From NCBI GenBank assembly GCA_019911985.1, contig JAIOJO010000216.1, positions 1 to 11,970 of the forward strand: DNA of 11,970 bases, read 5' to 3'. The notes beneath the pieces were generated by a model that saw nothing but the letters and a program-made list of their open reading frames with translations, was not told where the DNA came from and did not search any database. The stretch is from Sulfuricellaceae bacterium (GTDB lineage: Bacteria; Pseudomonadota; Gammaproteobacteria; Burkholderiales; UBA9220). Positions 5,050-11,970 of this stretch are shown here, piece after piece. Each line of letters starts with the position of its first letter. Within the stretch, counting starts at the first letter, position 1. The position numbers and the translations under genes were made by a program.

Positions 5050-5984
5050 CCTCCGGCGCCTTGCACGCCACGGTTTTGCTGGACGAGGCGGTGGAGGCGC
5101 TGAATATCCGGCCCGCCGGTATCTACGTGGACGGCACTTTCGGCCGCGGCGGCCACAGCCGCCGGATACTGGAGAAGTTATCCGAGGCGGGGCGCTTGAT
5201 CGCCATCGATCGCGATCCCGAGGCGATACGCGTCGGCCAGGCCATGGCCGACCGGCGCTTTAGCTTGCTGCAAGGCGGCTTTTCGGAGATCGGCCGGCTG
5301 CTGCACGGACAAGGCATAACACAGGTGGACGGGATATTGCTGGACATCGGCGTGTCCTCGCCGCAGTTGGATCAAGCGGAGCGGGGGTTCAGCTTTCGCT
5401 TCGACGGGCCGCTGGATATGCGCATGGATACCGGCAGCGGGGAAACGGCGGCAGAATGGCTGGCAACGGTCGAGGAAAAACAACTTTGGGAGGTTATAAA
5501 AAATTATGGTGAAGAGCGGTTTGCTAAACAGGTTGCAAAAGCGATTGTTACGGCTCGAGACCAGGGTCCCATCACTACGACACGACAGCTTGCCGAGATC
5601 GTGGCAAAAGCCTTCAAAAAGCGCGAGCCAAACAAGGATCCGGCGACGCGCACCTTCCAAGCTATACGGATTCATATCAATCGGGAGCTTGAGGAGCTGT
5701 CGTTAGTCTTGCCGCAGTGCGCCGAGCTTTTGGCGCCGGGCGGGCGTTTGGTGGTGATTAGTTTTCATTCGCTGGAAGACCGTATCGTGAAGCGCTTCAT
5801 TCGTGGCGAGGCGAATCCGGACACCTTGCCGAGCCGCTTGCCGGTGCGCGGCCATGAGTTGGCGCAGCCGCGCATGGTGCCGGTGGGCAGGGCCAGGCAC
5901 GCTTCCGAGGAAGAGGTTAGAGCCAACCCTCGGGCGCGCAGCGCCGTGATGCGCGTGGCGGAAAAGAGGGCGTGCCATGGTTAG
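5046..5984 (+). CDS. rsmH: 16S rRNA (cytosine(1402)-N(4))-methyltransferase RsmH
   Basis: RsmH (MraW) uses S-adenosylmethionine to methylate N4 of C1402 in the 16S rRNA P-site decoding region. The ATG at 5046 gives 312 residues, against 313 in E. coli. A start at 4956 would add 30 residues that are unlike the family and lie inside mraZ. Family motifs are intact: GTFGRGGHS (30-38, SAM loop), IDRDP (54-58), DGILLDIGVSSPQLD (95-109), RGFSF (113-117), PLDMRMD (122-128), YGEERFA (154-160), ATRTFQA (200-206), ISFHSLEDRIVKRF (238-251) and NPRARSA (294-300). It overlaps mraZ by 4 bp and ftsL by 8 bp. Codons about 145-222 use far more A/T-ending codons than the rest of the gene. Confidence 0.98.
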   Translation: MTSGALHATVLLDEAVEALNIRPAGIYVDGTFGRGGHSRRILEKLSEAGRLIAIDRDPEAIRVGQAMADRRFSLLQGGFSEIGRLLHGQGITQVDGILLDIGVSSPQLDQAERGFSFRFDGPLDMRMDTGSGETAAEWLATVEEKQLWEVIKNYGEERFAKQVAKAIVTARDQGPITTTRQLAEIVAKAFKKREPNKDPATRTFQAIRIHINRELEELSLVLPQCAELLAPGGRLVVISFHSLEDRIVKRFIRGEANPDTLPSRLPVRGHELAQPRMVPVGRARHASEEEVRANPRARSAVMRVAEKRACHG

Positions 5985-6267
5985 GCTGAACCTCGTGCTG
6001 CTGCTGATTCTGGTTGCCTGCGCCTTGGGGGTCGTGACCTCGCAGTATAAGGCTCGCAAGCTGTACGTGGATTTGCAGCAGGAGCAGGCGGAGGCCCAGC
6101 ATCTGGACGAGGAGTGGGGGCAATTGCAACTGGAGCAGAGCACTTGGGCGATGCACTCGCGCATCGAGAAAATCGCCACCGGTACGTTGCAGATGAGCGT
6201 GCCGGAAACCTCGCGCATCCAGGTGGTGCAAGGCGGCGATCCGGTTCCGGTGGGCGCTAAGCCATGA
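5977..6267 (+). CDS. ftsL: cell division protein FtsL
   Basis: FtsL is a small bitopic inner-membrane protein. With FtsB and FtsQ it forms the complex that activates the FtsWI septal peptidoglycan synthase. The 96-residue product has a very short cytoplasmic end, one membrane segment (about residues 4-21), then a periplasmic coiled-coil stretch rich in Gln, Glu and Leu (about 25-65) and a short tail with the MSVPETSRIQVV block typical of beta/gamma FtsL. GAGGG lies 6 nt before the ATG. The gene overlaps rsmH by 8 bp and ftsI by 4 bp (ATGA at 6264-6267). FtsL is poorly conserved, so position in the cluster and topology support the call as much as sequence does. Confidence 0.95.
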   Translation: MVRLNLVLLLILVACALGVVTSQYKARKLYVDLQQEQAEAQHLDEEWGQLQLEQSTWAMHSRIEKIATGTLQMSVPETSRIQVVQGGDPVPVGAKP

Positions 6268-7988
6268 ACCAGGCGAAACGGCAAATCTTGCGTTTGCCGG
6301 TGTGGCGCTCGCGGCTGTTGCTCTCGTTGTTGCTGCTGGCGTTTCTAGTGCTGCTGGGGCGGGCTTTGTACTTGCAGGGCTTGAACAACGAATTTCTGCG
6401 CCAGAAGGGCGACGCGCGGTATAGCCGGGTGATCGATATTACCGCCCACCGGGGCATTATTACCGACCGTAACGGCGAACCCCTGGCGATCAGCACCCCG
6501 GTGGAATCGGTGTGGGCCAGCCCGCAGGATGCGGAAATTTCAAGCGCGGAATTGCAGCGTTTGGCGGCGCTGCTGCAGATGCCGATGAGCGAGATCAAGA
6601 AAAAAGTGCGTCCCGGAAAGCGGGATTTTGTGTATTTGAAGCGGCAACTGCCGCCCGAACTGGCCAAAGAGGTGATGCAAATCGGCATACCGGGAATTTT
6701 CCTGCAGCGCGAGTACCGCCGCTATTACCCCGCCGGAGACGTGGTGGCGCATTTGCTCGGATTTACCGGTATCGACGATAACGGGCGCGAAGGCATGGAG
6801 CTGGCCTACCAGAACTGGCTGGCGGGGCAGGCCGGTAGCCGCCGGGTCATCAAGGATAGGCAAGGCCATATCATCGAGGACGTGGAAAGCATCAAGGTGC
6901 CGCACCAGGGAAAAGCGCTGGCGCTGAGCATAGACCGCAATTTGCAATACCTGGCCTACCGGGAATTGTCGCTGGCGGTGGAGCATTTTAAGGCGAAGGC
7001 AGGGTCGATCGTCATGCTCGACGCGAAAACCGGCGAAGTGCTGGCGATGGCGAATTTGCCCAGCTACAACCCGAACAACCGGACTACATTGGAGCCGCGA
7101 GTCACCCGCAATCGCGCGATAACCGATCAGTACGAGCCGGGGTCCACGCTCAAGCCGTTCACCATAGCGGAGGCGCTGGATAGCGGCAAATATAAGCCCA
7201 CCGATATTATCCAGACCGCGCCGGGAACATTGACCATCGGCCCGGCGGTGATCCACGACAGCCACCCCGAAGGGGCGCTGACGGTGGAGCAGGTGATCCA
7301 AAAGTCTAGCAATGTGGGCGCGTCGAAAATAGCGCTGAGCCTGCCCCGCGAAATGATGTGGGACAGCCTGCACCGCGCCGGATTCGGGCAGCCGCCGCAC
7401 AGCGGCTTCCCGGGCGAAGCGTCCGGCAAGTTGCGCCCCTACCAGACCTGGCGGCCGATTGAGCAAGCCACGATGTCTTTCGGCAACGGGGTATCCGTCA
7501 GCCTGCTGCAATTGGCACGCGCGTACACCGCCTTTGCCAACGACGGCGAGCTGAAGCCGATTTCGCTGCTGAAGCTGACCCAGCCGGTCGCCGGGGTGCA
7601 AATCTACAAGCCTGAAACCGCGCGGGCGATGCGCAAAATGCTGGAAATGGTGACGCAGTCAGGGGGTACGGGTCCCAATGCCCAGGTTCTCGGCTACCGG
7701 GTGGCGGGAAAAACCGGAACGGCGCACAAGGTGGTGGGGAACGGTTACTCGCCCAACTTGTACGTGGCTTCGTTCGTCGGCATGGCTCCCGTAACCGACC
7801 CCCGCCTGATCGTGGCGGTGATGATCGATCAGCCGAGCAACGGCGAATATTACGGCGGAGTGGTGGCGGCGCCGGTATTCAGCAAGGTGATGGCGGGCGC
7901 GCTGCGCATGCTGGGCATCCCGCCGGATGCGCCGCAGAATTACTTTACGCCGCCGGAAAAAACGCCGCTGGTGAAGGAAGACGCATGA
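6264..7988 (+). CDS. ftsI: septal peptidoglycan transpeptidase FtsI (PBP3)
   Basis: FtsI cross-links septal peptidoglycan as a class B penicillin-binding protein working with the glycosyltransferase FtsW. The 574 residues (588 in E. coli) comprise a short basic cytoplasmic end, a membrane anchor at about 18-38, a PBP dimerisation domain opening with the HRGIITDRNG block (62-71), and a transpeptidase domain from about 248. All three active-site motifs are present: SxxK as S294-TL-K297 with the nucleophilic serine, SxN as SSN (348-350), and KTGT at 483-486. The Shine-Dalgarno is weak, and translation probably depends on coupling through the ATGA overlap with ftsL. It overlaps murE in the same way at 7985-7988. 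Confidence 0.98.
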   Translation: MNQAKRQILRLPVWRSRLLLSLLLLAFLVLLGRALYLQGLNNEFLRQKGDARYSRVIDITAHRGIITDRNGEPLAISTPVESVWASPQDAEISSAELQRLAALLQMPMSEIKKKVRPGKRDFVYLKRQLPPELAKEVMQIGIPGIFLQREYRRYYPAGDVVAHLLGFTGIDDNGREGMELAYQNWLAGQAGSRRVIKDRQGHIIEDVESIKVPHQGKALALSIDRNLQYLAYRELSLAVEHFKAKAGSIVMLDAKTGEVLAMANLPSYNPNNRTTLEPRVTRNRAITDQYEPGSTLKPFTIAEALDSGKYKPTDIIQTAPGTLTIGPAVIHDSHPEGALTVEQVIQKSSNVGASKIALSLPREMMWDSLHRAGFGQPPHSGFPGEASGKLRPYQTWRPIEQATMSFGNGVSVSLLQLARAYTAFANDGELKPISLLKLTQPVAGVQIYKPETARAMRKMLEMVTQSGGTGPNAQVLGYRVAGKTGTAHKVVGNGYSPNLYVASFVGMAPVTDPRLIVAVMIDQPSNGEYYGGVVAAPVFSKVMAGALRMLGIPPDAPQNYFTPPEKTPLVKEDA

Positions 7989-9493
7989 GCGCGGCGACAA
8001 TAAAGCAAACCGATACGCCGTTCTCAGGTGCCGAGATATTGCGGAGCCTGGGCGTCAGGGTAAAGCGCCTGGTGGCGGACAGCCGGCAGATTCGCGCAGG
8101 CGACACCTTTGTCGCCTACCCCGGTGCCAGCCAAGATGGACGCCAATACATCGGACAGGCGATTGCGGCGGGGGCGAACGCGGTGCTGTGGGAGAAAGCC
8201 GGATTCGTCCCGGACAGCGGCTGGCCGGTGGCGAATTTGGGCGTGACCGGCTTGCGCGAGCAAATCGGCGCCATCGCCGACATCGTATACGGCCATCCCT
8301 CGCAGGCTCTGTGGATGATAGGCGTGACCGGCACCAACGGCAAAACCTCTTGCAGCCATTGGCTGGCGGGCGCCTTGACGGCGTGCGGACGCAAAACGGC
8401 GGTGATCGGCACCTTGGGCAACGGATTTCTGGGCGGATTGGCCCCGGCGGTCAACACCACCCCCGACGCCATCGGCGTGCACCAAAGCCTGGCGGACTAT
8501 TTGAATCAAGGCGCGGCTTGCGTGGCGATGGAGGTGTCGTCCCATGGCTTGGCGCAGGGGCGGGTGGCTGGAGTGGCCTTCGATGTCGCCTTGCTCACCA
8601 ATCTTTCCCGCGACCATTTGGATTACCACGGCGACATGGAAAGCTACGGCGCGGCCAAGTCGCAGCTCTTCAAGCAGCCGGGCTTGCGCTATGCGGTGCT
8701 GAATTTGGACGACGGGTTCGGCGCGGAACTGGCGCAACAACTGGCGGCCGGCGGAGTGCAGGTGGTGGGCTATACGCTGGAAGGAAGCCGGATCGATTGC
8801 GATATCAGGATCGAAGCCGAGAGTGTAAGGGTGAGCGAAGCGGGATTGGAATTCGAAGCCGTTACGCCCTGGGGCCGCGCGGAATTGAAAAGCGGCTTGC
8901 TTGGCCGCTTCAACGCGGCCAACTTGCTCGGGGCGCTGGCCGTGCTGCTGGTCAGCGGCATTCCGCTGCAGCAGGCGGCGGACGCCTTGGCGCAAGTGCC
9001 GCCGGCGGCAGGCCGCCTGCAGCGTCTGGGCGGCGGAGACCGGCCGCTGGTGGTGGTGGATTATGCCCACACGCCGGACGCTCTGGAAAAAGTTTTGCAC
9101 ACGCTGCGTGAAACCCTGGCGGGGACGGATGCGCGGCTGATTTGCGTTTTCGGCTGCGGCGGCGACCGCGACCGCGGCAAGCGGCCCTTGATGGGCGCTG
9201 TCGCATCGCGGCTCGCCGATGCGGCTATCGTCACCGACGACAATCCCCGCGGCGAAGATGCCTTGGAAATCATCGCGGAGATCGTCTCCGGCATGGATGG
9301 CCGCGAGCAGATCATCGCCGACCGTGCCGAGGCCATCGCAAGCGCCATCACGGCAGCGCGGCCGGGCGACATCGTGTTGATCGCCGGCAAGGGCCACGAG
9401 GAATACCAGGAAATCGGCGGGATTAAATACCCCTTTAGCGATGTACTGACGGCGCAACATGCGCTGCAGCATTACGGCGAGAACCCGGCATGA
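7985..9493 (+). CDS. murE: UDP-MurNAc-tripeptide ligase MurE (meso-diaminopimelate adding)
   Basis: MurE is the cytoplasmic ATP-dependent ligase that adds the third stem residue to UDP-MurNAc-L-Ala-D-Glu. The 502 residues show three Mur ligase domains. The UDP-binding N-domain carries ADSR (31-34). The central ATPase has the P-loop GVTGTNGKT (113-121), NTTPD, EVSSHGL and NLSRDHLDYH, and a lysine at 225 (YGAAKSQLF) that is carbamylated in the family. The C-domain has DYAHTPDAL and, at 419-422, DNPR, the signature for meso-diaminopimelate rather than lysine. The wall is therefore the usual Gram-negative A1-gamma type. AAGGAA lies about 5 nt before the ATG. The gene overlaps ftsI and murF by 4 bp each. 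Confidence 0.98.
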   Translation: MSAATIKQTDTPFSGAEILRSLGVRVKRLVADSRQIRAGDTFVAYPGASQDGRQYIGQAIAAGANAVLWEKAGFVPDSGWPVANLGVTGLREQIGAIADIVYGHPSQALWMIGVTGTNGKTSCSHWLAGALTACGRKTAVIGTLGNGFLGGLAPAVNTTPDAIGVHQSLADYLNQGAACVAMEVSSHGLAQGRVAGVAFDVALLTNLSRDHLDYHGDMESYGAAKSQLFKQPGLRYAVLNLDDGFGAELAQQLAAGGVQVVGYTLEGSRIDCDIRIEAESVRVSEAGLEFEAVTPWGRAELKSGLLGRFNAANLLGALAVLLVSGIPLQQAADALAQVPPAAGRLQRLGGGDRPLVVVDYAHTPDALEKVLHTLRETLAGTDARLICVFGCGGDRDRGKRPLMGAVASRLADAAIVTDDNPRGEDALEIIAEIVSGMDGREQIIADRAEAIASAITAARPGDIVLIAGKGHEEYQEIGGIKYPFSDVLTAQHALQHYGENPA

Positions 9494-10854
9494 TGAATTT
9501 GCAAGAAGCCGCCCGCGGCATAGGCGCACGCGTCAGCGGCCCGGACGTAGCCGTTTCCGGCGTCGGCAGCGACAGCCGAGCGGTCGTTCCGGGCGAATTG
9601 TTCGTTGCCTTGCTGGGCGAGCGCTTCGACGGACACGACTACGTCGCGGACGTGATGGCGCGAGGGGCGGCCGCGGCGATGGTGTCCGACGCTATCGCCG
9701 CGACGCGGGAGCAAGAGTGGCAAGCTTATCCCTTGCTACGGGTAGACGACACCCGGCTCGCGCTGGGGCGGCTGGCGGCTTACTGGCGCGGCCAGTTCGC
9801 CGGCCCGGTGGTGGCGGTGACCGGCAGCAACGGCAAAACCACGGTCAAGGAAATGATCGCCTCTATCCTGCAGAAGGCGGCGGGATCGGTCGAGGCGGTG
9901 TTGGCCACGCGCGGCAACCTCAACAACGAAATCGGCGTGCCGCTGACGCTGCTCGGCCTGCGCAGCGCACACCGCTATGCCGTGGTCGAAATGGGCATGA
10001 ACCACCCCGGCGAGATCGCCTACCTGACCGCCTTGGCGCAACCGGATGTGGCGGTGATCAACAATGCCCATGCGGCGCATTTGGCCGGGTTAGGCACGGT
10101 GGAGGCGGTCGCCCGCGCCAAAGGGGAGATTTATCAAGGCTTGCGCGAGGACGGCACGGCGGTAATCAACGCCGACGATGCCCATGCCGGATTGTGGCGC
10201 GAATTGGCGGGCAAGCGGCGGGTGCTGAGCTTCGGTCTGGAGCAGGCGGCGGACGTGAGCGCGAGCTACCGGTTGCATCCCTTGAGCAGCGATTTGATGA
10301 TCTGTGGCGCGGCGGGCGAAATCCGGCTGACGCTGCCGGTTCCCGGCCTGCACAACGTGCGCAATGCGCTCGCCGCCGCCGCGACGGCGCAGGCGCTGGG
10401 GCTGGGCAACGAGGTCATAGCCGCCGGTCTGGCGGCTTTCACCGGGGTAAAAGGGCGCTTGCAATACAAGACGGGGCTGCATGGAGCTCATCTCATCGAC
10501 GACAGCTACAACGCCAACCCGGATTCGATGCGGGCGGCCATCGCGGTGCTGGCGGCGATGCCGGGCAAGCGCGTGCTGGTGATCGGCGATATGGGCGAAC
10601 TGGGTGCCGGCGAAGCCGAGCTGCACGGACGCATCGGCGAGTCGGCGCAGGCGGCGGGCATAGACCGCTTGCTCGCGCTGGGCGATCTGAGCGTCAAGGC
10701 CGCGCGCGCTTTCGGGCCGGGCGGACAGCATTTCGAAACCATCGAGGATTTGCTGGCGGAATTGGAAAACCTGCTGGATGCGGATACCGCCGTCCTGGTT
10801 AAAGGGTCCCGTTTCATGCGCATGGAACGGGTCGTAAAGAGCTTTGAGGTCTAG
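9490..10854 (+). CDS. murF: UDP-MurNAc-tripeptide-D-alanyl-D-alanine ligase MurF
   Basis: MurF adds D-Ala-D-Ala to the UDP-MurNAc-tripeptide made by MurE, completing the soluble cell-wall precursor. At 454 residues it has the usual length. The N-domain carries SDSR (27-30) and GELFVALLGERFDGHD. The ATPase domain has the P-loop TGSNGKTT (111-118), followed by TRGNLNNEIGVP and VVEMGMNHPGEI. The C-domain has the MurF hallmark DDSYNANP (337-344) and VLVIGDMGELG. Two adjacent ATG codons (9490 and 9493) are possible; the first makes the ATGA overlap with murE seen at the other junctions, so I prefer it. The gene ends in TAG, then 40 bp separate it from mraY. Confidence 0.98.
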   Translation: MMNLQEAARGIGARVSGPDVAVSGVGSDSRAVVPGELFVALLGERFDGHDYVADVMARGAAAAMVSDAIAATREQEWQAYPLLRVDDTRLALGRLAAYWRGQFAGPVVAVTGSNGKTTVKEMIASILQKAAGSVEAVLATRGNLNNEIGVPLTLLGLRSAHRYAVVEMGMNHPGEIAYLTALAQPDVAVINNAHAAHLAGLGTVEAVARAKGEIYQGLREDGTAVINADDAHAGLWRELAGKRRVLSFGLEQAADVSASYRLHPLSSDLMICGAAGEIRLTLPVPGLHNVRNALAAAATAQALGLGNEVIAAGLAAFTGVKGRLQYKTGLHGAHLIDDSYNANPDSMRAAIAVLAAMPGKRVLVIGDMGELGAGEAELHGRIGESAQAAGIDRLLALGDLSVKAARAFGPGGQHFETIEDLLAELENLLDADTAVLVKGSRFMRMERVVKSFEV

Positions 10855-10883
10855 AGCCTGAGATTCAATTAAGACAGGTTCAT

Positions 10884-10889
10884 AAGGAG
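10884..10889 (+). promoter_or_regulatory. strong ribosome binding site of mraY (AAGGAG)
   Basis: A perfect AAGGAG lies 5 nt before the ATG at 10895. It is the strongest Shine-Dalgarno in the operon and sits at the only dcw junction in the window where genes do not overlap, so mraY probably initiates independently of murF translation. It also fixes the mraY start. Confidence 0.85.
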
Positions 10890-10894
10890 AAAAA

Positions 10895-11970
10895 ATGCTG
10901 CTGGCACTGTTTCAATGGCTAGGCCACGATATCCGCGCGTTCAACGTGTTCAACTACATTACCTTGCGGGCGGTGATGGCGACGCTGACGGCGCTGGCGA
11001 TAACCTTCATGGTCGGCCCGGCGATGATACGCAAACTGACGGCCTACAAAATCGGCCAGTCGGTGCGCGACGACGGCCCGCAAACGCATCTCGTCAAGGC
11101 GGGTACGCCGACCATGGGCGGTGCGCTGATCTTGGTGGCGATAGGCGTGACCACCTTGCTGTGGGCCGATTTGCACAATGCCTACGTGTGGGTCGTTTTG
11201 GTGACCACGCTCGGCTTCGGCGCTATCGGCTGGGTGGACGACTATCGCAAGGTGGTGCATCGCAACCCCAAGGGGCTGCCGGCGCGCATGAAGTATTTCT
11301 GGCAGTCGCTGATCGGTCTCGGCGTGGCGCTATTCCTCGCGCAAAGCGCCAGCCTTCCGGCGCAAACCGAGCTCATTGTGCCTTTCTTCAAATCCGTGAT
11401 TTATCCGCTGGGCATCGTCGGGTTCATTGTGCTGACCTATTTTGTCATCGTCGGCACCAGCAACGCGGTCAACTTGACCGACGGATTGGACGGCTTGGCG
11501 ATCATGCCGACGGTCATGGTGGCCGGCGCCTTGGCGATTTTCGCCTACGTGGCGGGCAACGTCGTGTTTTCGCGCTACTTGGGTGTGCCCTATATCCCCG
11601 GTGCGGGAGAGCTCACGGTATTTTGCGCCGCGCTGGCCGGGGCCGGGCTGGGATTCCTCTGGTTTAACGCCTATCCGGCCGAGGTGTTCATGGGCGACGT
11701 CGGCGCATTGGCGCTGGGGGCCGCGTTGGGCGTGGTCGCGGTAATCGTGCGCCAGGAAATCGTGCTCTTCATCATGGGCGGCCTGTTCGCGATGGAGACG
11801 CTTTCGGTCGTGCTCCAGGTGGCATCGTTCAAGCTGACCGGCAAGCGCGTGTTCCGCATGGCGCCGATCCACCACCACTTCGAACTCAAGGGCTGGCCCG
11901 AACCGCGGGTGATCGTGCGCTTCTGGATCATCTCGGTGGTGCTGGTGCTGATCGGCCTGGCGACGCTGAA
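10895..11970 (+). CDS. mraY: phospho-MurNAc-pentapeptide transferase MraY (3' end cut by window)
   Basis: MraY is the integral membrane enzyme that transfers phospho-MurNAc-pentapeptide from UDP to undecaprenyl phosphate, giving lipid I. The open frame runs from ATG 10895 to the window edge, 358 codons plus two bases. E. coli MraY has 360 residues and ends in LATLKVR, and this frame reaches LATL, so only a few codons are missing. Motifs are intact: RDDGPQTH and KAGTPTMGG (69-76), the VDDYRK aspartates D115/D116, NAVNLTDGLDGLA (190-202), FMGDVGALALG with D268, and the APIHHHFELKGWPEP loop with H326-H328. About ten membrane helices are expected. It follows murF by 40 bp, and murD or ftsW would be expected next. 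Confidence 0.98.
   Translation, partial: MLLALFQWLGHDIRAFNVFNYITLRAVMATLTALAITFMVGPAMIRKLTAYKIGQSVRDDGPQTHLVKAGTPTMGGALILVAIGVTTLLWADLHNAYVWVVLVTTLGFGAIGWVDDYRKVVHRNPKGLPARMKYFWQSLIGLGVALFLAQSASLPAQTELIVPFFKSVIYPLGIVGFIVLTYFVIVGTSNAVNLTDGLDGLAIMPTVMVAGALAIFAYVAGNVVFSRYLGVPYIPGAGELTVFCAALAGAGLGFLWFNAYPAEVFMGDVGALALGAALGVVAVIVRQEIVLFIMGGLFAMETLSVVLQVASFKLTGKRVFRMAPIHHHFELKGWPEPRVIVRFWIISVVLVLIGLATL

Noticed and set aside
8024..9529. 501-residue open frame on the minus strand opposite murE
   Set aside because: Composition is Arg/Gln/Ala/His-rich, as expected for the antisense of a GC-rich gene; murE is certain on the plus strand.
9459..10802. 447-residue alternative frame over murF on the plus strand
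   Set aside because: Dominated by Arg, Gly and Ala and without domain character; a frame shadow of murF.
10855..10894. Possible promoter or small hairpin in the murF-mraY gap
   Set aside because: Only CCTG/CAGG can pair across a long loop, and no -35/-10 pair is visible; the gap holds a ribosome binding site and nothing more that I can support.
10915..11667. 250-residue plus-strand frame over mraY
   Set aside because: Arg/Gly/Asp-rich shadow; the frame starting at 10895 encodes unmistakable MraY.

Overview
The window is about 12 kb of GC-rich bacterial chromosome, almost entirely housekeeping DNA. Its gene order and protein sequences point to a proteobacterium, most likely a betaproteobacterium of the Nitrosomonadales/Rhodocyclales type. 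That placement is inferred from the FtsL, RsmH and PyrC sequences, a type A RNase P RNA lying just before mraZ, and a small cysteine-rich protein I associate with that group. I see no mobile element, CRISPR array, tRNA or rRNA.

Left part (1-1600): a possible C-terminal tail of an upstream gene, two unrecognised hypothetical genes facing each other (158-580 on + and 679-1224 on -), and a 67-residue cysteine-rich protein (1374-1577) just before pyrC. Middle part (1626-3748): pyrC, a type II dihydroorotase of pyrimidine synthesis, ends tail to tail with a 362-residue conserved uncharacterised protein. The two stop codons overlap by 4 bp. A 131-bp divergent spacer then separates that gene from rnpB and contains a nested inverted repeat.

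rnpB (3880-4300) is a complete type A RNase P RNA with a perfect closing stem. Its P12 region is much larger than in E. coli. After a roughly 300-bp spacer comes the mraZ promoter (TTGACC, 17 bp, TATAGT). Four GTGGR boxes at exact 10-bp intervals overlap the -10 and continue downstream, which is the expected MraZ operator.

Right part (4603-11970): the division and cell wall (dcw) operon mraZ-rsmH-ftsL-ftsI-murE-murF-mraY. All junctions from mraZ to murF overlap by 4 or 8 bp, so the genes are probably translationally coupled. Only murF-mraY has a gap (40 bp), bridged by a strong Shine-Dalgarno. The products act together: MurE and MurF finish the UDP-MurNAc-pentapeptide, MraY puts it on the lipid carrier, FtsL and FtsI build septal peptidoglycan, RsmH methylates 16S rRNA and MraZ represses the operon. 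mraY is cut by the window edge only a few codons before its expected end.

I found no convincing new biological system. The points most worth a second look are the enlarged RNase P RNA arm, the nested inverted repeat upstream of rnpB, the regular MraZ operator, a codon-usage patch inside rsmH, and the uncharacterised conserved genes.
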